64,000 bases of DNA from Clusia tigrina (taxonomy: Eukaryota > Arthropoda > Insecta > Diptera > Clusiidae): the NCBI GenBank assembly GCA_920105625.2, contig OV050030.1, positions 191,699,887-191,763,886 of the forward strand. Direction: 5' to 3'. Below, in pieces: positions 49,597-63,845 of the stretch; within the stretch, counting starts at the first letter, position 1; the number at the start of each line of letters is the position of its first letter. Made by a program: the position numbers and the translations under genes. Under the pieces are notes generated by a model. It was not told the origin of the DNA. It worked only from the letters and a program-made list of their open reading frames with translations, and made no database searches.

Positions 49597-52500
49597 GTGC
49601 TATATTGTCACAAAATTTCAAGGTTTTATGACGCTCCATTTAAAAGTTACAAGCTTTTGAATGTTACACATTTTGATAGGTGTAGTACGCACGGAAAAAA
49701 GGAGTTAGAGCCATTGGATGCTCTATCAGTGTTTCAATTTGGACTCAAGGGTAGCATAGCTATGACCGATAGCTTAAATTGACAAGGGGCATGCGTGCTT
49801 TATTGTCACAAAATTTCAAGGTTTTATGACGCTCCACTAAAAAGTTAAAAACATTTGAATGTTGCAAATTTTGATAGGTGTAGAACGCACGGAAAAAAGG
49901 AGTTAGAGCCATTGGATGCTTTATCAGTGTTTCAATTTGGACTCAAGGGTAGCATAGCTATAACCGATAGCTTAAATTGACAGGGGGCATGAGTGCTTTA
50001 TTGTCACAAAATTTCAAGGTTTTATGACGCTCCAGTAGAAAGTTACAGGAATGTGAATGTTGCAAACTTTGATACGCACCGTGTAGAAGTTTGGTCCATT
50101 GGAAGCTTTATCAGTGTTTCAATTTTGACTCAAGGGTAGCATAGCTATGACCGATAGTTTAGATTGACAAGAGGCACGAGCACTTTGTTGTCACAAAATT
50201 TCAAAGTTTTATGACGCTCCAGTAAAAAGTTACAAGCATTTGAATGTTGCAAACTTTGATACGCACCGTGTAGAAGTTAGGGCCATTGGAAGCTTTATCA
50301 GTGTTTCAATTTGGACTCAAGGGTAGCATATCTATGATCGATAGCTTAAATTGACAAGGGGCTTGCGTGCTATATTGTCACGAAAATTTCAAAGTTTTAT
50401 GACGCTCCAGTAAAAAGTTACAAGCATTTGAATGTTGCACATTTTGATAGGTGTAGTACGCACGGAAAAAAGGAGTTAGAGCCATTGGATGCTTTATCAG
50501 TGTTTCAATTTGGACTCAAGGGTAGCATAGCTATGACCGATAGCTTAAATTGACAAGGGACATGAGTGCTTTATTGTCACAAAATTTCAAGGTTTTATGA
50601 CGCTCCAGTAAAAAGTTACAAGCTTTTGAATGTTGCAAACTTTGATAGGTGTAGTACGCACGGAAAAAAGGAGTTAGAGCCTTATCAGTGTTTCAATTTG
50701 GACTCAAGGGAAGCATATCTATGATCGATAGCTTAAATTGACAAGGGGCATGGGTGCTATATTGTCACAAAATTTCAAGGTTTTATGACGCTCCAGTAAA
50801 AAGTTACAAGCATTTGAATGTTGCAAATTTTGATAGGTGTAGTACGCACGGAAAAAAGGAGTTAGAGCCATTGGATGCTTTATCAGTGTTTCAATTTGGA
50901 CTCAAGGGTAGCATAGCTATGACCGATAGCTTAAATTGACAAGGGGCATGAGTGCTTTATTGTCACAAAATTTCAAGGTTTTATGACGCTCCAGTAAAAA
51001 GTTACAAACATTTGAATGTTGCAAATTTTGATAGGTGTAGTACTCACGGAAAAAAGGAGTTAGAGCCATTGGATGCTTTATCAGTGTTTCAATTTGGACT
51101 CAAGGGTAGCATAGCTATGATCGATAGCTTAAATTGACAAGGGGCATGAGTGCTTTATTGTCACAAAGTTTCAAGGTCTTATGACGCTCCAGTAGAAAGT
51201 TACAGGCAGTTGAATGTTGCAAACTTTGATACGCACCGTGTAGAAGTTTGGTCCATTGGAAGCTTTATCAGTGTTTCAATTTTGACTCAAGGGTAGCATA
51301 GCTATGACCGATAGTTTAGATTGACAACAGGCACGAGCACTTTTTTGTCACAAAATTTCAAAGTTTTATGACGCTCCAGTAAAAAGTTACAAGCATTTGA
51401 ATGTTGCACACTTTGATACGCACGGTGTCGATGTTTGGTCCATTGGAAGTTTTATCAGAGTTTCAATTTTGACTCAAGGGTAGCATAGCTATGACCGATA
51501 GCTTAAATTGACACGGGGCATGAGTGCTTTATTGTCACAAAATTTCAAGGTTTTATGACGCTCCAGTAAAAAGTTACAAGCTTTTGAATGTTGCAAACTT
51601 TTATAGGTGTAGTACGCACGGAAAAAAGGAGTCAGAGCCATTGGAAGTGTTTCAATTTGGACTCAAGGGTAGCATAGCTATGACCGCTACTTTAAATTGA
51701 CAAGGGGCATGAGTGCTTTATTGTCACAAAATTTCAAAGTTTTATGACGCTCCAGTAAAAAGTTACAAGCTTTTGAATGTTGCAAACTTTGATAGGTGTA
51801 GTACGCACGGAAAAAAGGAGTTAGAGCCATTGGAAGCTTTATCAGTGTTTCAATTTGGACTCAAGGGTAGCAAAGCTATGCCCGGTAGCTTAAATTAACA
51901 AGGGGCATGCGTGCTTTATTGCCACAAAATTTCAAGGTTTTATGACGCTCCAGTAAAAAGTTACAAGCATTTGAATGTTGCAAATTTTGATAGGTGTAGT
52001 ACGCACGGAAAAAAGGAGTTAGAGCCATTGGATGCTTTATCAGTGTTTCCATTTGGACTCAAGGGTAGCATAGCTATGATCGATAGCTTAAATTGACAAG
52101 GGACATGAGTGCTTTATTGTCACCAAATTTCAAGGTTTTATGACGCTCCATTAAAAAGTTACAAGCTTTTGAATGTTGCAAACTTTGATAGGTGTAGTAC
52201 GCACGGAAAAAAGGTGTTAGAGCCATTGGAAGCTTTATCAGTGTTTCAATTTGAACTCAGGGGTAGCATAGCTATGACCGATAGCTTAAATTGACAAGGG
52301 GCATGAGTGCTTTATTGTCACAAAATTTCAAGGTTTTATGACGCTCCAGTAAAAAGTTACAAGCTTTTGAAGGTTGCAAACTTTGATAGGTGTAGTACGC
52401 ACGGAAAAAAGGAGTTAGAGCCTTAGCAGTGTTTCAATTTGGACTCAAGGGAAGCATATCTATGATCGATAGCTTAAATTGACAAGGGGCATGGATGCTA

Positions 52501-53658
52501 TATTGTCACAAAATTTCAAGGTTTTATGACGCTCCAGTAAAAAGTTACAAGCATTTGAATGTTGCAAATTTTGATAGGTGTAGTACGCACGGAAAAAATG
52601 AGTTAGAGCCATTGGATGCTTTATCAGTGTTTCAATTTGGACTCAAGGGTAGCATAGCTATGACCGCTACTTTAAATTGACAAGGGGCATGAGTGCTTTA
52701 TTGTCACAAAATTTCAAAGTTTTATGACGCTCCAGTAAAAAGTTACAAGCTTTTGAATGTTGCAAACTTTGATAGGTGTAGTACGCACGGAAAAAAGGAG
52801 TTAGAGCCATTGGAAGCTTTATCAGTGTTTCAATTTGGACTCAAGGGTAGCAAAGCTATGCCCGGTAGCTTAAATTAACAAGGGGCATGCGTGCTTTATT
52901 GCCACAAAATTTCAAGGTTTTATGACGCTCCAGTAAAAAGTTACAAGCATTTGAATGTTGCAAATTTTGATAGGTGTAGTACGCACGGAAAAAAGGAGTT
53001 AGAGCCATTGGATGCTTTATCAGTGTTTCAATTTGGACTCAAGGGTAGCATAGCTATGATCGATAGCTTAAATTTACAAGGATCACGAGTGCTTTATTGT
53101 CACAAAATTTCAAGGTCTTATGACGCTCCAGTAAAAAGTTACAAGCTTTTGAATGTTGCAAACTTTGATACGCACCGTGTAGAAGTTTGGTCCATTGGAA
53201 GCTTTATCAGTGTTTCAATTTTGACTCAAGGGTAGCATAGCTATGACCGATAGCTTAGATTGACAACAGGGACGAGCACTTTTTTGTTACAAAATTTCAA
53301 GGTTTTATGACGCTCCAGTAAAAAGTTACAAGCATTTGAATGTGAAAACTTTGATACGCACCGTGTAGAAGTTTGGTCCATTGGAAGCTTTATCAGTGTT
53401 TCAATTTTGACTCAAGGGTAGCATAGCTATGACCGATAGTTTAGATTGACAAGAGGCACGAGCACTTTTTTGTCACAAAATTTCAAGGTTTTATGACGCT
53501 CCAGTAAAAACTTACAAGTATTTGAATGTTGCAAATTTTGAAAGGTGTAGTACGCACGGAAAAAAGGAGTTAGAGCCATTGGATGCTTTATCAGTGTTTA
53601 ATTTGGACTCAAGTGTAGCATATCTATGATCGATAGCTTAAATTGACAAGGGGGATGC
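49597..53658 (+). repeat. Shuffled block after the amplified core
   Basis: Order: F, F, P, P, I, T, F, F, P, P, S, F, F, F, T, F, F, F, P, P186, F197. Pieces match distant segments: 49597-50179 resembles 20318-20900 and 29208-29790; 50180-50565 resembles 38623-39008; 51911-52692 resembles 35922 plus 36309-36892. The pair 51713 and 51911 recurs at 52693 and 52891 (offset 980). The stop-forming boundary is variable. Confidence 0.78.
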
Positions 53659-56600
53659 GTGCTATATTGTCACAAAATTTCAAGGTTTTATGACGCTCCA
53701 TTTAAAAGTTACAAGCTTTTGAATGTAACAAATTTTGATAGGTGTAGAACGCACGGAAAAAAGGAGTTAGAGCCATTGGATGCTTTATCAGTGTTTCAAT
53801 TTGGACTCAAGGGTAGCATAGCTATAACCGATAGCTTAAATTGACAAGGGGCATGAGTGCTTTATTGTCACAAAATTTTAAGGTTTTATGACGCTCCAGT
53901 AGAAAGTTACAGGAATGTGAATGTTGCAAACTTTGATACGCACCGTGTAGAAGTTTGGTCCATTGGAAGCTTTATCAGTGTTTCAATTTTGACTCAAGGG
54001 TAGCATAGCTATGACCGATAGTTTAGATTGACAAGAGGCACGAGCACTTTGTTGTCACAAAATTTCAAAGTTTTATGACGCTCCAGTAAAAAGTTACAAG
54101 CATTTGAATGTTGCAAACTTTGATACGCACCGTGTAGAAGTTAGGGCCATTGGAACCTTTATCAGTGTTTCAATTTGGACTCAAGGGTAGCATATCTATG
54201 ATCGATAGCTTAAATTGACAAGGGGCTTGCGTGCTATATTGTCACAAAATTTCAAGGTCTTATGACGCTCCAGTAAAAAGTTACAAGCTTTTGAATGTTG
54301 CAAACTTTGATAGGTGTAGTACGCACGGATAAAAGGAGTCAGAGCCATTGGAAGTGTTTCAATTTGGACTCAAGGGTAGCATAGCTATGACCGATAGCTT
54401 AAATTGACAAGGGACATGAGTGCTTTATTGTCACAAAATTTCAAGGTTTTATGACGCTCCAGTAAAAAGTTACAAGCTTTTGAATGTTGCAAACTTTGAT
54501 AGGTGTAGTACGCACGGAAAAAAGGAGTTAGAGCCTTATCAGTGTTTCAATTTGGACTCAAGGGAAGCATATCTATGATCGATAGCTTAAATTGACAAGG
54601 GGCATGGGTGCTATATTATCACAAAATTTCAAGGTTTTATGACGCTCCAGTAAAAAGTTACAAGCATTTGAATGTTGCAAATTTTGATAGGTGTAGTACG
54701 CACGGAAAAAAGGAGTTAGAGCCATTGGATGCTTTATCAGTGTTTCAATTTGGACTCAAGGGAATCATATCTATGATCGATAGCTTAAATTGACAAAGGG
54801 CATGGGTGCTATATTGTCACAAAATTTCAAGGTTTTATGACGCTCCAGTAAAAAGTTACAAGCATTTGAATGTTGCAAATTTTGATAGGTGTAGTACGCA
54901 CGGAAAAAAGGAGTTAGAGCCATTGGATGCTTTATCAGTGTTTCAATTTGGACTCAAGGGTAGCATAGCTATGACCGATAGCTTAAATTGACAAGGGGCA
55001 TGAGTGCTTTATTGTCACAAAATTTCAAGGTTTTAAGACGCTCCAGTAAAAAGTTACAAACATTTGAATGTTGCAAATTTTGATAGGTGTAGTACGCACG
55101 GAAAAAAGGAGTTAGAGCCATTGGATGCTTTATCAGTGTTTCAATTTGGACTCAAGGGTAGCATAGCTATGACCGATAGCTTAAATTGACAAGGGGCATG
55201 AGTGCTTTATTGTCACAAAACTTCAAGGTTTTATGACGCTCCGGTAGAAAGTTACAGGCATTTGAATGTTGCAAACTTTGATACGCACCGTGCAGAAGTT
55301 TGGTCCATTGGAAGCTTTATCAGTGTTTCAATTTTGACTCAAGGGTAGCATAGCTATGACCGAGAGTTTAGATTGACAAGAGGCACGAGCACTTTTTTGT
55401 CACAAAATTTCAATGTTTTATGACTCTCCAGTAAAAAGTTACAAGCTTTTGAATGTTACAAACTTTTATACGCACCGTGTAGAAGTTAGGGCCATTGGAA
55501 GTTTTATCAGTGTTTCAATTTTGACTCAAGGGTAGCATAGCTATGACCGATAGCTTAAATTGACAGGGGGCATGAGTGCTTTATTGTCACAAAATGTCAA
55601 GGTTTTATGACGCTCCAGTAAAAAGTTACAAGCTTTTGAATGTTGCAAACTTTGATAAGTGTAGTACGCACGGAAAAAAGGAGTTAGAGCCATTGGATGC
55701 TTTATCAGTGTTTCAATTTGGACTCAAGGGTAGCATAGCTATGATCGATAGATTATATTGACAAGGGGCATGAGTGCTTTATTGTCAAAAAATTTCAAGG
55801 TCTTATGACGCTCCAGTAAAAAGTTACAAGCTTTTGAATGTTGCAAACTTTGATAGGTGTAGTACGCACGGAAAAAAGGAGTCAGAGCCATTGGAAGTGT
55901 TTCAATTTGGACTCAAGGGTAGCATAGCTATGACCGATAGCTTAAATTGACAAGGGACATGAGTGCTTTATTGTCACAAAATTTCAAGATTTTATGACGC
56001 TCCAGTAAAAAGTTACAAGCTTTTGAATGTTGCAAACTTTGATAGGTGTAGTACGCACGGAAAAAAGGAGTTAGAGCCTTATCAGTGTTTCAATTTGGAC
56101 TCAAGGGAAGCATATCTATGATCGATAGCTTAAATTGACAAGGGGCATGGGTGCTATATTGTCACAAAATTTCAAGGTTTTATGACGCTCCAGTAAAATG
56201 TTACAAGCATTTGAATGTTGCAAATTTTGATAGGTGTAGTACGCACGGAAAAAAGGAGTTAGAGCCATTGGATGCTTTATCAGTGTTTCAATTTGGACTC
56301 AAGGGTAGCATAGCTATGACCGATAGCTTAAATTGACAAGGGGCATGAGTGCTTTATTGTCACAAAATTTCAAGGTTTTATGACGCTCCAGTAAAAAGTT
56401 ACAAACATTTGAATGTTGCAAATTTTGATAGGTGTAGTACGCACGGAAAAAAGGAGTTAGAGCCTTATCAGTGTTTCAATTTGGACTCAAGGGAAGCATA
56501 TCTATGATCGATAGCTTAAATTGACAAGGGGCATGGGTGCTATATTGTCACAAAATTTCAAGGTTTTATGACGCTCCAGTAAAAAGTTACAAGCATTTGA

Positions 56601-58452
56601 ATGTTGCAAATTTTGATAGGTGTAGTACGCACGGAAAAAAGGAGTTAGAGCCATTGGATGCTTTATCAGTGTTTCAATTTGGACTCAAGGGTAGCATATC
56701 TATGATCGATAGCTTAAATTGACAAGGGGCATGCGTGCTATATTGTCACGAAAATTTCAAGCTTTTATGACGCTCCAGGAAAAAGTTACAAGCATTTGAA
56801 TGTTGCAAACTTTGATAGGTGTAGTACGCACGGAAAAAAGGAGTCAGAGCCATTGGAAGTGTTTCAATTTGGACTCAAGGGTAGCATAGCTATGACCGAT
56901 AGCTTAAATTGACAAGGGGCATGAGTGCTTTATTGTCACAAAACTTCAAGGTTTTATGACGCTCCATTAAAAAGTTACAAGCTTTTGAATGTTGCAAACT
57001 TTCGTAGGTGTAGTACGCACGGAAAAAGGAGTTAGAGCCATTGGAAGCTTTATCAGTGTTTCAATTTGGACTCAAGGGTAGCATAGCTATGACCGATAGC
57101 TTAAATTGACAAGGGGCATGAGTGCTTTATTGTCACAAAATTTCAAGGTTTTATGACGCTCCAGTAGAAAGTTACAGGAATTTGAATGTTGCAAACTTTG
57201 ATACGCACCGTGTAGAAGTTTGGTCCATTGGAAGCTTCATCAGTGTTTCAATTTTGACTCAAGGGTAGCATAGCTATGACCGATAGTTTAGATTGACAAG
57301 AGGCACGAGCACTTTTTTGTCACAAAATTTCAAGGTTTTATGACGCTCCAGTAAAAAGTTACAAGCATTTGAATGTTGCAAACTTTGATACGCACCGTGT
57401 AGAAGTTAGGGCCATTGGAAGCTTTATCAGTGTTTCAATTTGGACTCAAGGGTAGCATATCTATGATCGATAGCTTAAATTGACAAGGGGCATGGGTGCT
57501 ATATTGTCACAAAATTTCAAGGTTTTATGACGCTCCAGTAAAAAGTTACAAGCATTTGAATGTTGCAAATTTTGATAGGTGTAGTACGCACGGAAAAAAG
57601 GAGTTAGAGCCATTGGATGCTTTATCAGTGTTTCAATTTGGACTCAAGGGTAGCATAGCTATGACCGATAGCTTAAATTGACAGGGGGCATGAGTGCTTT
57701 ATTGTCACAAAATGTCAAGGTTTTATGACGCTCCAGTAAAAAGTTACAAGCTTTTGAATGTTGCAAACTTTGATAGGTGTAGTACGCACGGAAAAAAGGA
57801 GTTAGAGCCATTGGATGCTTTATCAGTGTTTCAATTTGGACTCAAGGGTAGCATAGCTATGATCGACAGATTATATTGACAAGGGGCAATAGTGCTTTAT
57901 TGTCACAAAATTTCAAGGTTTTATGACGCTCCGGTAGAAAGTTACAGGCATTTGAATGTTGCAAACTTTGATACGCACCGTGCAGAAGTTTGGTGCATTG
58001 GAAGGTTTATCAGTGTTTCAATTTTGACTCAAGGGTAGCATAGCTATGACCGATAGTTTAGATTGACAAGAGGCACGAACACTTTTTTGTCACAAAATTT
58101 CAATGTTTTATGACTCTCCAGTAAAAAGTTACAAGCATTTGAATGTTGCAAACTTTGATACGCACGGTGTAGAAATTTGGTCCATTGGAAGTTTTATCAG
58201 TGTTTCAATTTTGACTCAAGGGTAGCATAACTATGACAGAGAGCTTAGATTGACAAGAGGCACGAGCACTTTATTGTCACAAAATTTCAAGGTTTTATGA
58301 CGCTCCAGTAAAAAGTTACAAGCATTTGAATGTTACAAACTTTGATACGCACCGTGTAGAAGTTAGGGCCATTGGAAGCTTTATCAGTGTTTCAATTTGG
58401 ACTCAAGGGTAGCATATCTATGATCGATAGCTTAAATTGACAAGGGGCATGC
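53659..58452 (+). repeat. Pentamer-like blocks of about 0.95-0.97 kb
   Basis: F monomers at 53659, 54608, 55576, 56537 and 57496 are spaced 949 to 968 bp and separated by changing sets of F, P, S and T. 53857-54230 matches 49993-50366 (offset 3864). The monomer at 53659 is chimeric: front like 49597, rear (TAGAACGCACGG, GCTATAACCG) like 49795. P monomers with CCGGTAGAAAG and GTGCAGAAG are at 55202 and 57892. A run of three P monomers ends the block. Confidence 0.77.
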
Positions 58453-61400
58453 GTGCTTTATTGTGACAAAATTTCAAGGTTTTATGACGCTCTTGTAAAA
58501 AGTTACAAGCATTTGAATGTTGCAAACTTTGATAGGTGTAGTACCACGGAAAAAAGGAGTCAGAGCCATTGGAAGTGTTTCAATTTGTACTCAAGGGTAG
58601 CATAGCTATGACCGATAGCTTAAATTGACAAGGGGCATGAGTGCTTTATTGTCACAAAACTTCAAGGTTTTATGACGCTCCATTAAAAAGTTACAAGCTT
58701 TTGAATGTTGCAAACTTTCATAGGTGTAGTACGCACGGAAAAAAGGAGTTAGAGCCATTGGAAGCTTTATCAGTGTTTCAATTTGGACTCAAGGGTAGCA
58801 TAGCTATGACCGATAGCTTAAATTGACAAGGGGCATGGGTGCTTTATTGTCACAAAATTTCAAGGTTTTATGACGCTCTAGTAAAAAGTTACAAGCATTT
58901 GAATGTTGCAAACTTTGATAGGTGTAGTACCACGGAAAAAAGGAGTCAGAGCCATTGGAAGTGTTTCAATTTGGACTCAAGCGTAGCATAGCTATGACCG
59001 ATAGCTTAAATTGACAGGGGGCATGAGTGCTTTATTGTCACAATTTTTCAAGGTTTTATGACGCTCCAGTAAAAAGTTACAAGCTTTTGAATGTTGCAAA
59101 CTTTGATACGCACCGTGTAGAAGTTTGGTCCATTGGAAGTTTTATCAGTGTTTCAATTTTGACTCAAGGGTAGCATAGCAATGACCGATAGCTTAGATTG
59201 ACAAGAGGCACGAGCACTTTATTGTCACAAAATTTCAAGGTTTTATGACGCTCCAGTAAAAAGTTACAAGCATTTGAATGTTGCAAACTTTGATACGCAC
59301 CGTGTAGAAGTTAGGGCCATTGGAAGCTTTATCAGTGTTTCAATTTGGACTCAAGGGCAGCATAGCTATTACCGGTAGCTTAGATTGACAAGCGGCACGA
59401 GTACTTTATTGTAAAAAAATTTCAAGGTTTTATGACGCTCCAGTAAAAAGATACAAGCATTTGAATGTTGCAAACTTTGATAGGTGTAGTACGCACGGAA
59501 AAAAGGAGTTAGGGCCACTGGAAGTTTTATCGGTGTTTCAATTTGGACTCAAGGGTAGCATAGCTATGACCGATAGCTTAAATTGACAAGGGGCATGAGT
59601 GCTTTATTGTCACAATTTTTCAAGGTTTTATGACGCTCCAGTAAAAATATACAAGCATTTGAGTGTTGCAAGTTTTGATAGGTGTAGTACGCACGGAAAA
59701 AAGGAGACAGAGCCATTGGAAGTGTTTCAATTTAGACTCAAGGGTAGCATAGCTATGACCGATATCTTAAATTGACAGGGGGCATGAGTGCTTTATTGTC
59801 ACAATTTTTCAAGGTTTTATGACGCTCCAGTAAAAAGTTATAAGCTTTTGAATGTTGCAAACTTTGATAGGTGTAGTACGCACGGAAAAAAGGAGTTAGA
59901 GCCTTATCAGTGTTTCAATTTGGACTCAAGGGAAGCATATCTATGATCGATAGCTTAAATTAACAAGGGGCATGGGTACTATATTGTCACAAAATTTCAA
60001 GGTTTTATGACGCTCCAGTAAAAAGTTACAAGCATTTGAATGTTGCAAATTTTGATAGGTGTAGTACGCACGGAAAAAAGGAGTTAGAGCCATTGGATGC
60101 TTTATCAGTGTTTCAATTTGGACTCAAGGGTAGCATAGCTATGACCGATAGCTTAAGTTGACAAGGGGCATGAGTGCTTTATTGTCACAAAATTTCAAGG
60201 TTTTCTGACGCTCCGGTAGAAAGTTACAGGCATTTGAATGCTGCAAACTTTGATACGCACCGTGCAGAAGTTTGGTCCATTGGAAGCTTTATCAGTGTTT
60301 CAATTTTGACTCAAGGGTAGCATAGCTATGACCGATAGTTTAGATTGGCAAGAGGCACGAGCACTTTTTTGTCACAGAATTTCAAGGTTTTATGACGCTC
60401 CAGTAAAAAGTTACTAGCATTTGAATGTTGCAAACTTTCATACGCACGGTGTAGAAGTTTGGTCCTTTGGAAGTTTTATCAGTGTTTCAATTTGGACTCA
60501 AGGGTAGCATAGCTATGACCGATAGCTTAAATTGACAAGGGGCATGCGTGCTTTATTGTCACAAAATTTCAAGGTTTTATGACGCTCCAGTAAAAAGTTA
60601 TAAGCATTTGAATGTTGCAAACTTTGATACGCACCGTGTAGAAGTTAGGGCCATTGGAAGCTTTATCAGTGTTTCAATTTGGACTCAAGGGCAGCATAGC
60701 TATGACCGGTAGCTTAGATTGACAAGCGGCACAAGTACTTTATTGTAAAAAAAATTTCAAGGTTTTATGAGGCTGGAGTAAAAAGATACAAGCATTTGAA
60801 TGTTGCCAACTTTGATAAGTGTAGTACGCACGGAAAAAAGGAGTTAGGGCCTCTGGAAGTTTGATCAGTGTTTCAATTTGGACTCAAGGGTAGCATATCT
60901 ATTATCGATAGCTAAAATTGACAAGGGGCATGCGTGCTATATTGTCACAAAATTTCAAGGTTTTATGACGCTCCAGTAAAAAGTTACAAGCTTTTGAATG
61001 TTGCAAACTTGGATAGGTGTAGTACGCACGGAAAAAAGGAGTTAGAGCCATTGGAAGCTTTATCAGTGTTTCAATTTGGACTCAAGGGTAGCATATCTAT
61101 TATCGATAGCTAAAATTGACAAGGGGCATGCGTGCTATATTGTCACAAAATTTCAAGGTTTTATGACGCTCCAGTAAAAAGTTACAAGCATTTGAATGTT
61201 GTAAATTTTGATAGGTGTAGTACGCACGGAAAAAAGGAGTTAGAGCCATTGGATGCTTTATCAGTGTTTCAATTTGGACTCAAGGGTAGCATAGATATGA
61301 CCGATAGCTTAAATTGACAAGGGGCATGAGTGCTTTATTGTCACAAAATTTCTAGGTTTTATGACGCTCCAGCAAAAAGTTACAAGCATTTGAATGTTGC

Positions 61401-61902
61401 AAACTTTGGTACGCACCGTGTAGAAGTTTGGTCCATTGGAAGCTTTTTCAGTGTTTCAATTTGGACTCAAGGGTAGAATAGCTATGACCGACAGCTTAAA
61501 TTGACAAGGGGCACGAACACTTTTTTGTCACAAAATTTAAAGGTTTTATGACGCTCCATTAAAAAGTTACAAGCTTTTGAATGTTGCAAACTTTGATAGG
61601 TGTAGTACGCACGGAAAAAAGGAGTTAGAGCCATTGGAAGTGTTTCAATTTGGACTCAAGAGTAGCATAGCTATGACCGCAAGCTTAGATTGACAAGAGG
61701 CACGAGCACTTTATTGTCACGAAATTTCACTGTTTTATGACGCTCCATTAAAAAGTTACAAGCTTTTGAATGTTGCAAACTTTGATAGGTGTAGTACCAC
61801 GGAAAAAAGGAGTTAGGGCCACTGGAAGTTTTATCGGTGTTTCAATTTGGACTCAAGGGTAGCATAGCTATGACCGATAGCTTAAATTGACATGGGGCAT
61901 GA
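58453..61902 (+). repeat. Divergent monomers without a clear higher-order unit
   Basis: Two 188-bp monomers at 58453 and 58839 combine the N and S deletions. New variants enter: CACAATTTTTCAAGG (from 59027), TATTGTAAAAAAATTTC (59401, 60735), GTTAGGGCCACTGG with ATCGGTG (59401, 61706) and a three-P run at 60174-60734. The order F, S, T, F, P, P, P, I, F, F, P, S, N is not seen elsewhere. Confidence 0.78.
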
Positions 61903-63845
61903 GTGCTTTATTGTCACAATTTTTCAAGGTTTTATGACGCTCCAGTAAAAAGATACAAGCATTTGAGTGTTGCAAGTTTTGATAGGTGTAGTACGCACGG
62001 AAAAAAGGAGACAGAGCCATTGGAAGTGTTTCAATTTGGACTCAAGGGTAGCATAGCTATGACCGATAGCTTAAATTGACAGGGGGCATGAGTGCGTTAT
62101 TGTCACAATTTTTCAAGGTTTTATGACGCTCCAGTAAAAAGTTACAAGCTTTTGAATGTTGCAAACTTTGATAGGTGTAGTGCGCACGGAAAAAAGGAGT
62201 TAGAGCCATTGGAAGCTTTATCAGTGTTTCAATTTGGACTCAAGGGTAGCATAGCTATGACCGATAGCTTAAATTGACAGGGGGAATGAGTGCTTTATTG
62301 TCACAATTTTTCAAGGTTTTATGACGCTCCAGTAAAAAGTTACAAGCTTTTGAATGTTGCAAACTTTGATAGGTGTAGTACGCACGGAAAAAAGGAGTTA
62401 GAGCCATTGGAAGCTTTATCAGTGTTTCAATTTGGACTCTAGGGTAGCATAGCTATGACCGGTAGCTTAAATTAACAAGGGGCATGCGTGCTTTATTGTC
62501 ACAAAGTTTCAAGGTTTTATGACGCTCCAGTAAAAAGTTACAAGCATTTGAATGTTGCAAACTTTGATAGGTGTAGTACGCACGGAAAAAAGGAATGAGA
62601 GCCATTGGAAGTGTTTCAATTGGGACTCAAGAGTAGCATAGCTATGACCGATAGCTTAGATTGACAAGAGGCACGAGCACTTTATTGTCACAAAATTTCA
62701 AGGTTTTATGACGCTCCATTAAAAAGTTACAAGCTTTTGAATGTTGCAAACTTTGATAGGTGTAGTACGCACGGAAAAAAGGAGTTAGAGCCATTGGAAG
62801 CTTTATCAGTGTTTCAATTTGGACTCAAGGGTAGCATAGCTATGACCGGTAGCTTAAATCAACAAGGGGCATGAGTGCTTTATTGTCACAATTTTGCAAG
62901 GTTTTATGACGCTCCAGTAAAAAGATACAAGCATTTGAATGTTGCAAACTTTGATAGGTGTAGTACGCACGGAAAAAAGGAGTTAGGGCCACTGGAAGTT
63001 TTATCGGTGTTTCAATTTGGACTCAAGGGTAGCAAAGCTATGACCGATAGCTTAAATTGACAAGTGGCTTGAGTGCTTTATTGTCACAATTTTTCAAGGT
63101 TTTATGACGCTCCAGTAAAAAGATACAAGCATTTGAGTGTTGCAAGTTTTGATAGGTGTAGTATGCACGGAAAAAAGGAGACAGAGCCATTGGAAGTGTT
63201 TCAATTGGGACTCAAGGGTAGCATAGCTATGACCGATAGCTTAAATTGACAGGGGGCATGAGTGCTTTATTGTCACAATTTTTCAAGGTTTTATGACGCA
63301 CCATTAAAAAGTTACAAGCTTTTGAATGTAGCAAACTTTGATAGGTGTAGTACGCACGGAAAAAACGAATTAGAGCCATTGGAAGCTTTATCAAGGTTTC
63401 AATTTGGACTCAAGGGTAGCATAGCTATGACCGGTAGCTTAAATTAACAAGGGGCATGCGTGCTTTATTGTCACAAAGTTTCAAGGTTTTATGACGCTCC
63501 AGTAAAAAGTTACAAGCATTTGAATGTTGCAAACTTTGATAGGTGTAGTACGCACGGAAAAAGGAATGAGAGCCATTGGAAGTGTTTCAATTGGGACTCA
63601 AGAGTAGCATAGCTATGACCGATAGCTTAGATTGACAAGAGGCACGAGCACTTTATTGTCACAAAATTTCAAGGTTTTATGACGCTCCATTAAAAAGTTA
63701 CAAGCTTTTGAATGTTGCAAACTTTGATAGGTGTAGTACGCACGGAAAAAAGGAGTTAGAGCCATTGGAAGCTTTATCAGTGTTTCAATTTGGATTCAAG
63801 GGTAGCATAGCTATGACCGGTAGCTTAAATTAACAAGGGGCATGA
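61903..63845 (+). repeat. 1170-bp hexamer at the right end
   Basis: S, F, F, S, F, F at 61903, 62092, 62290, 62488, 62677 and 62875. A second, shortened copy follows: S, F, S, F at 63073, 63262, 63460 and 63648 (one F lost; 63460 is one base shorter, GGAAAAAGG). Shared markers are GATACAAGCATTTGAGTG, GAGACAGAGCC, GGAATGAGAGCC, TTGGGACTCAAGAG and GACCGGTAGC. Confidence 0.85.
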
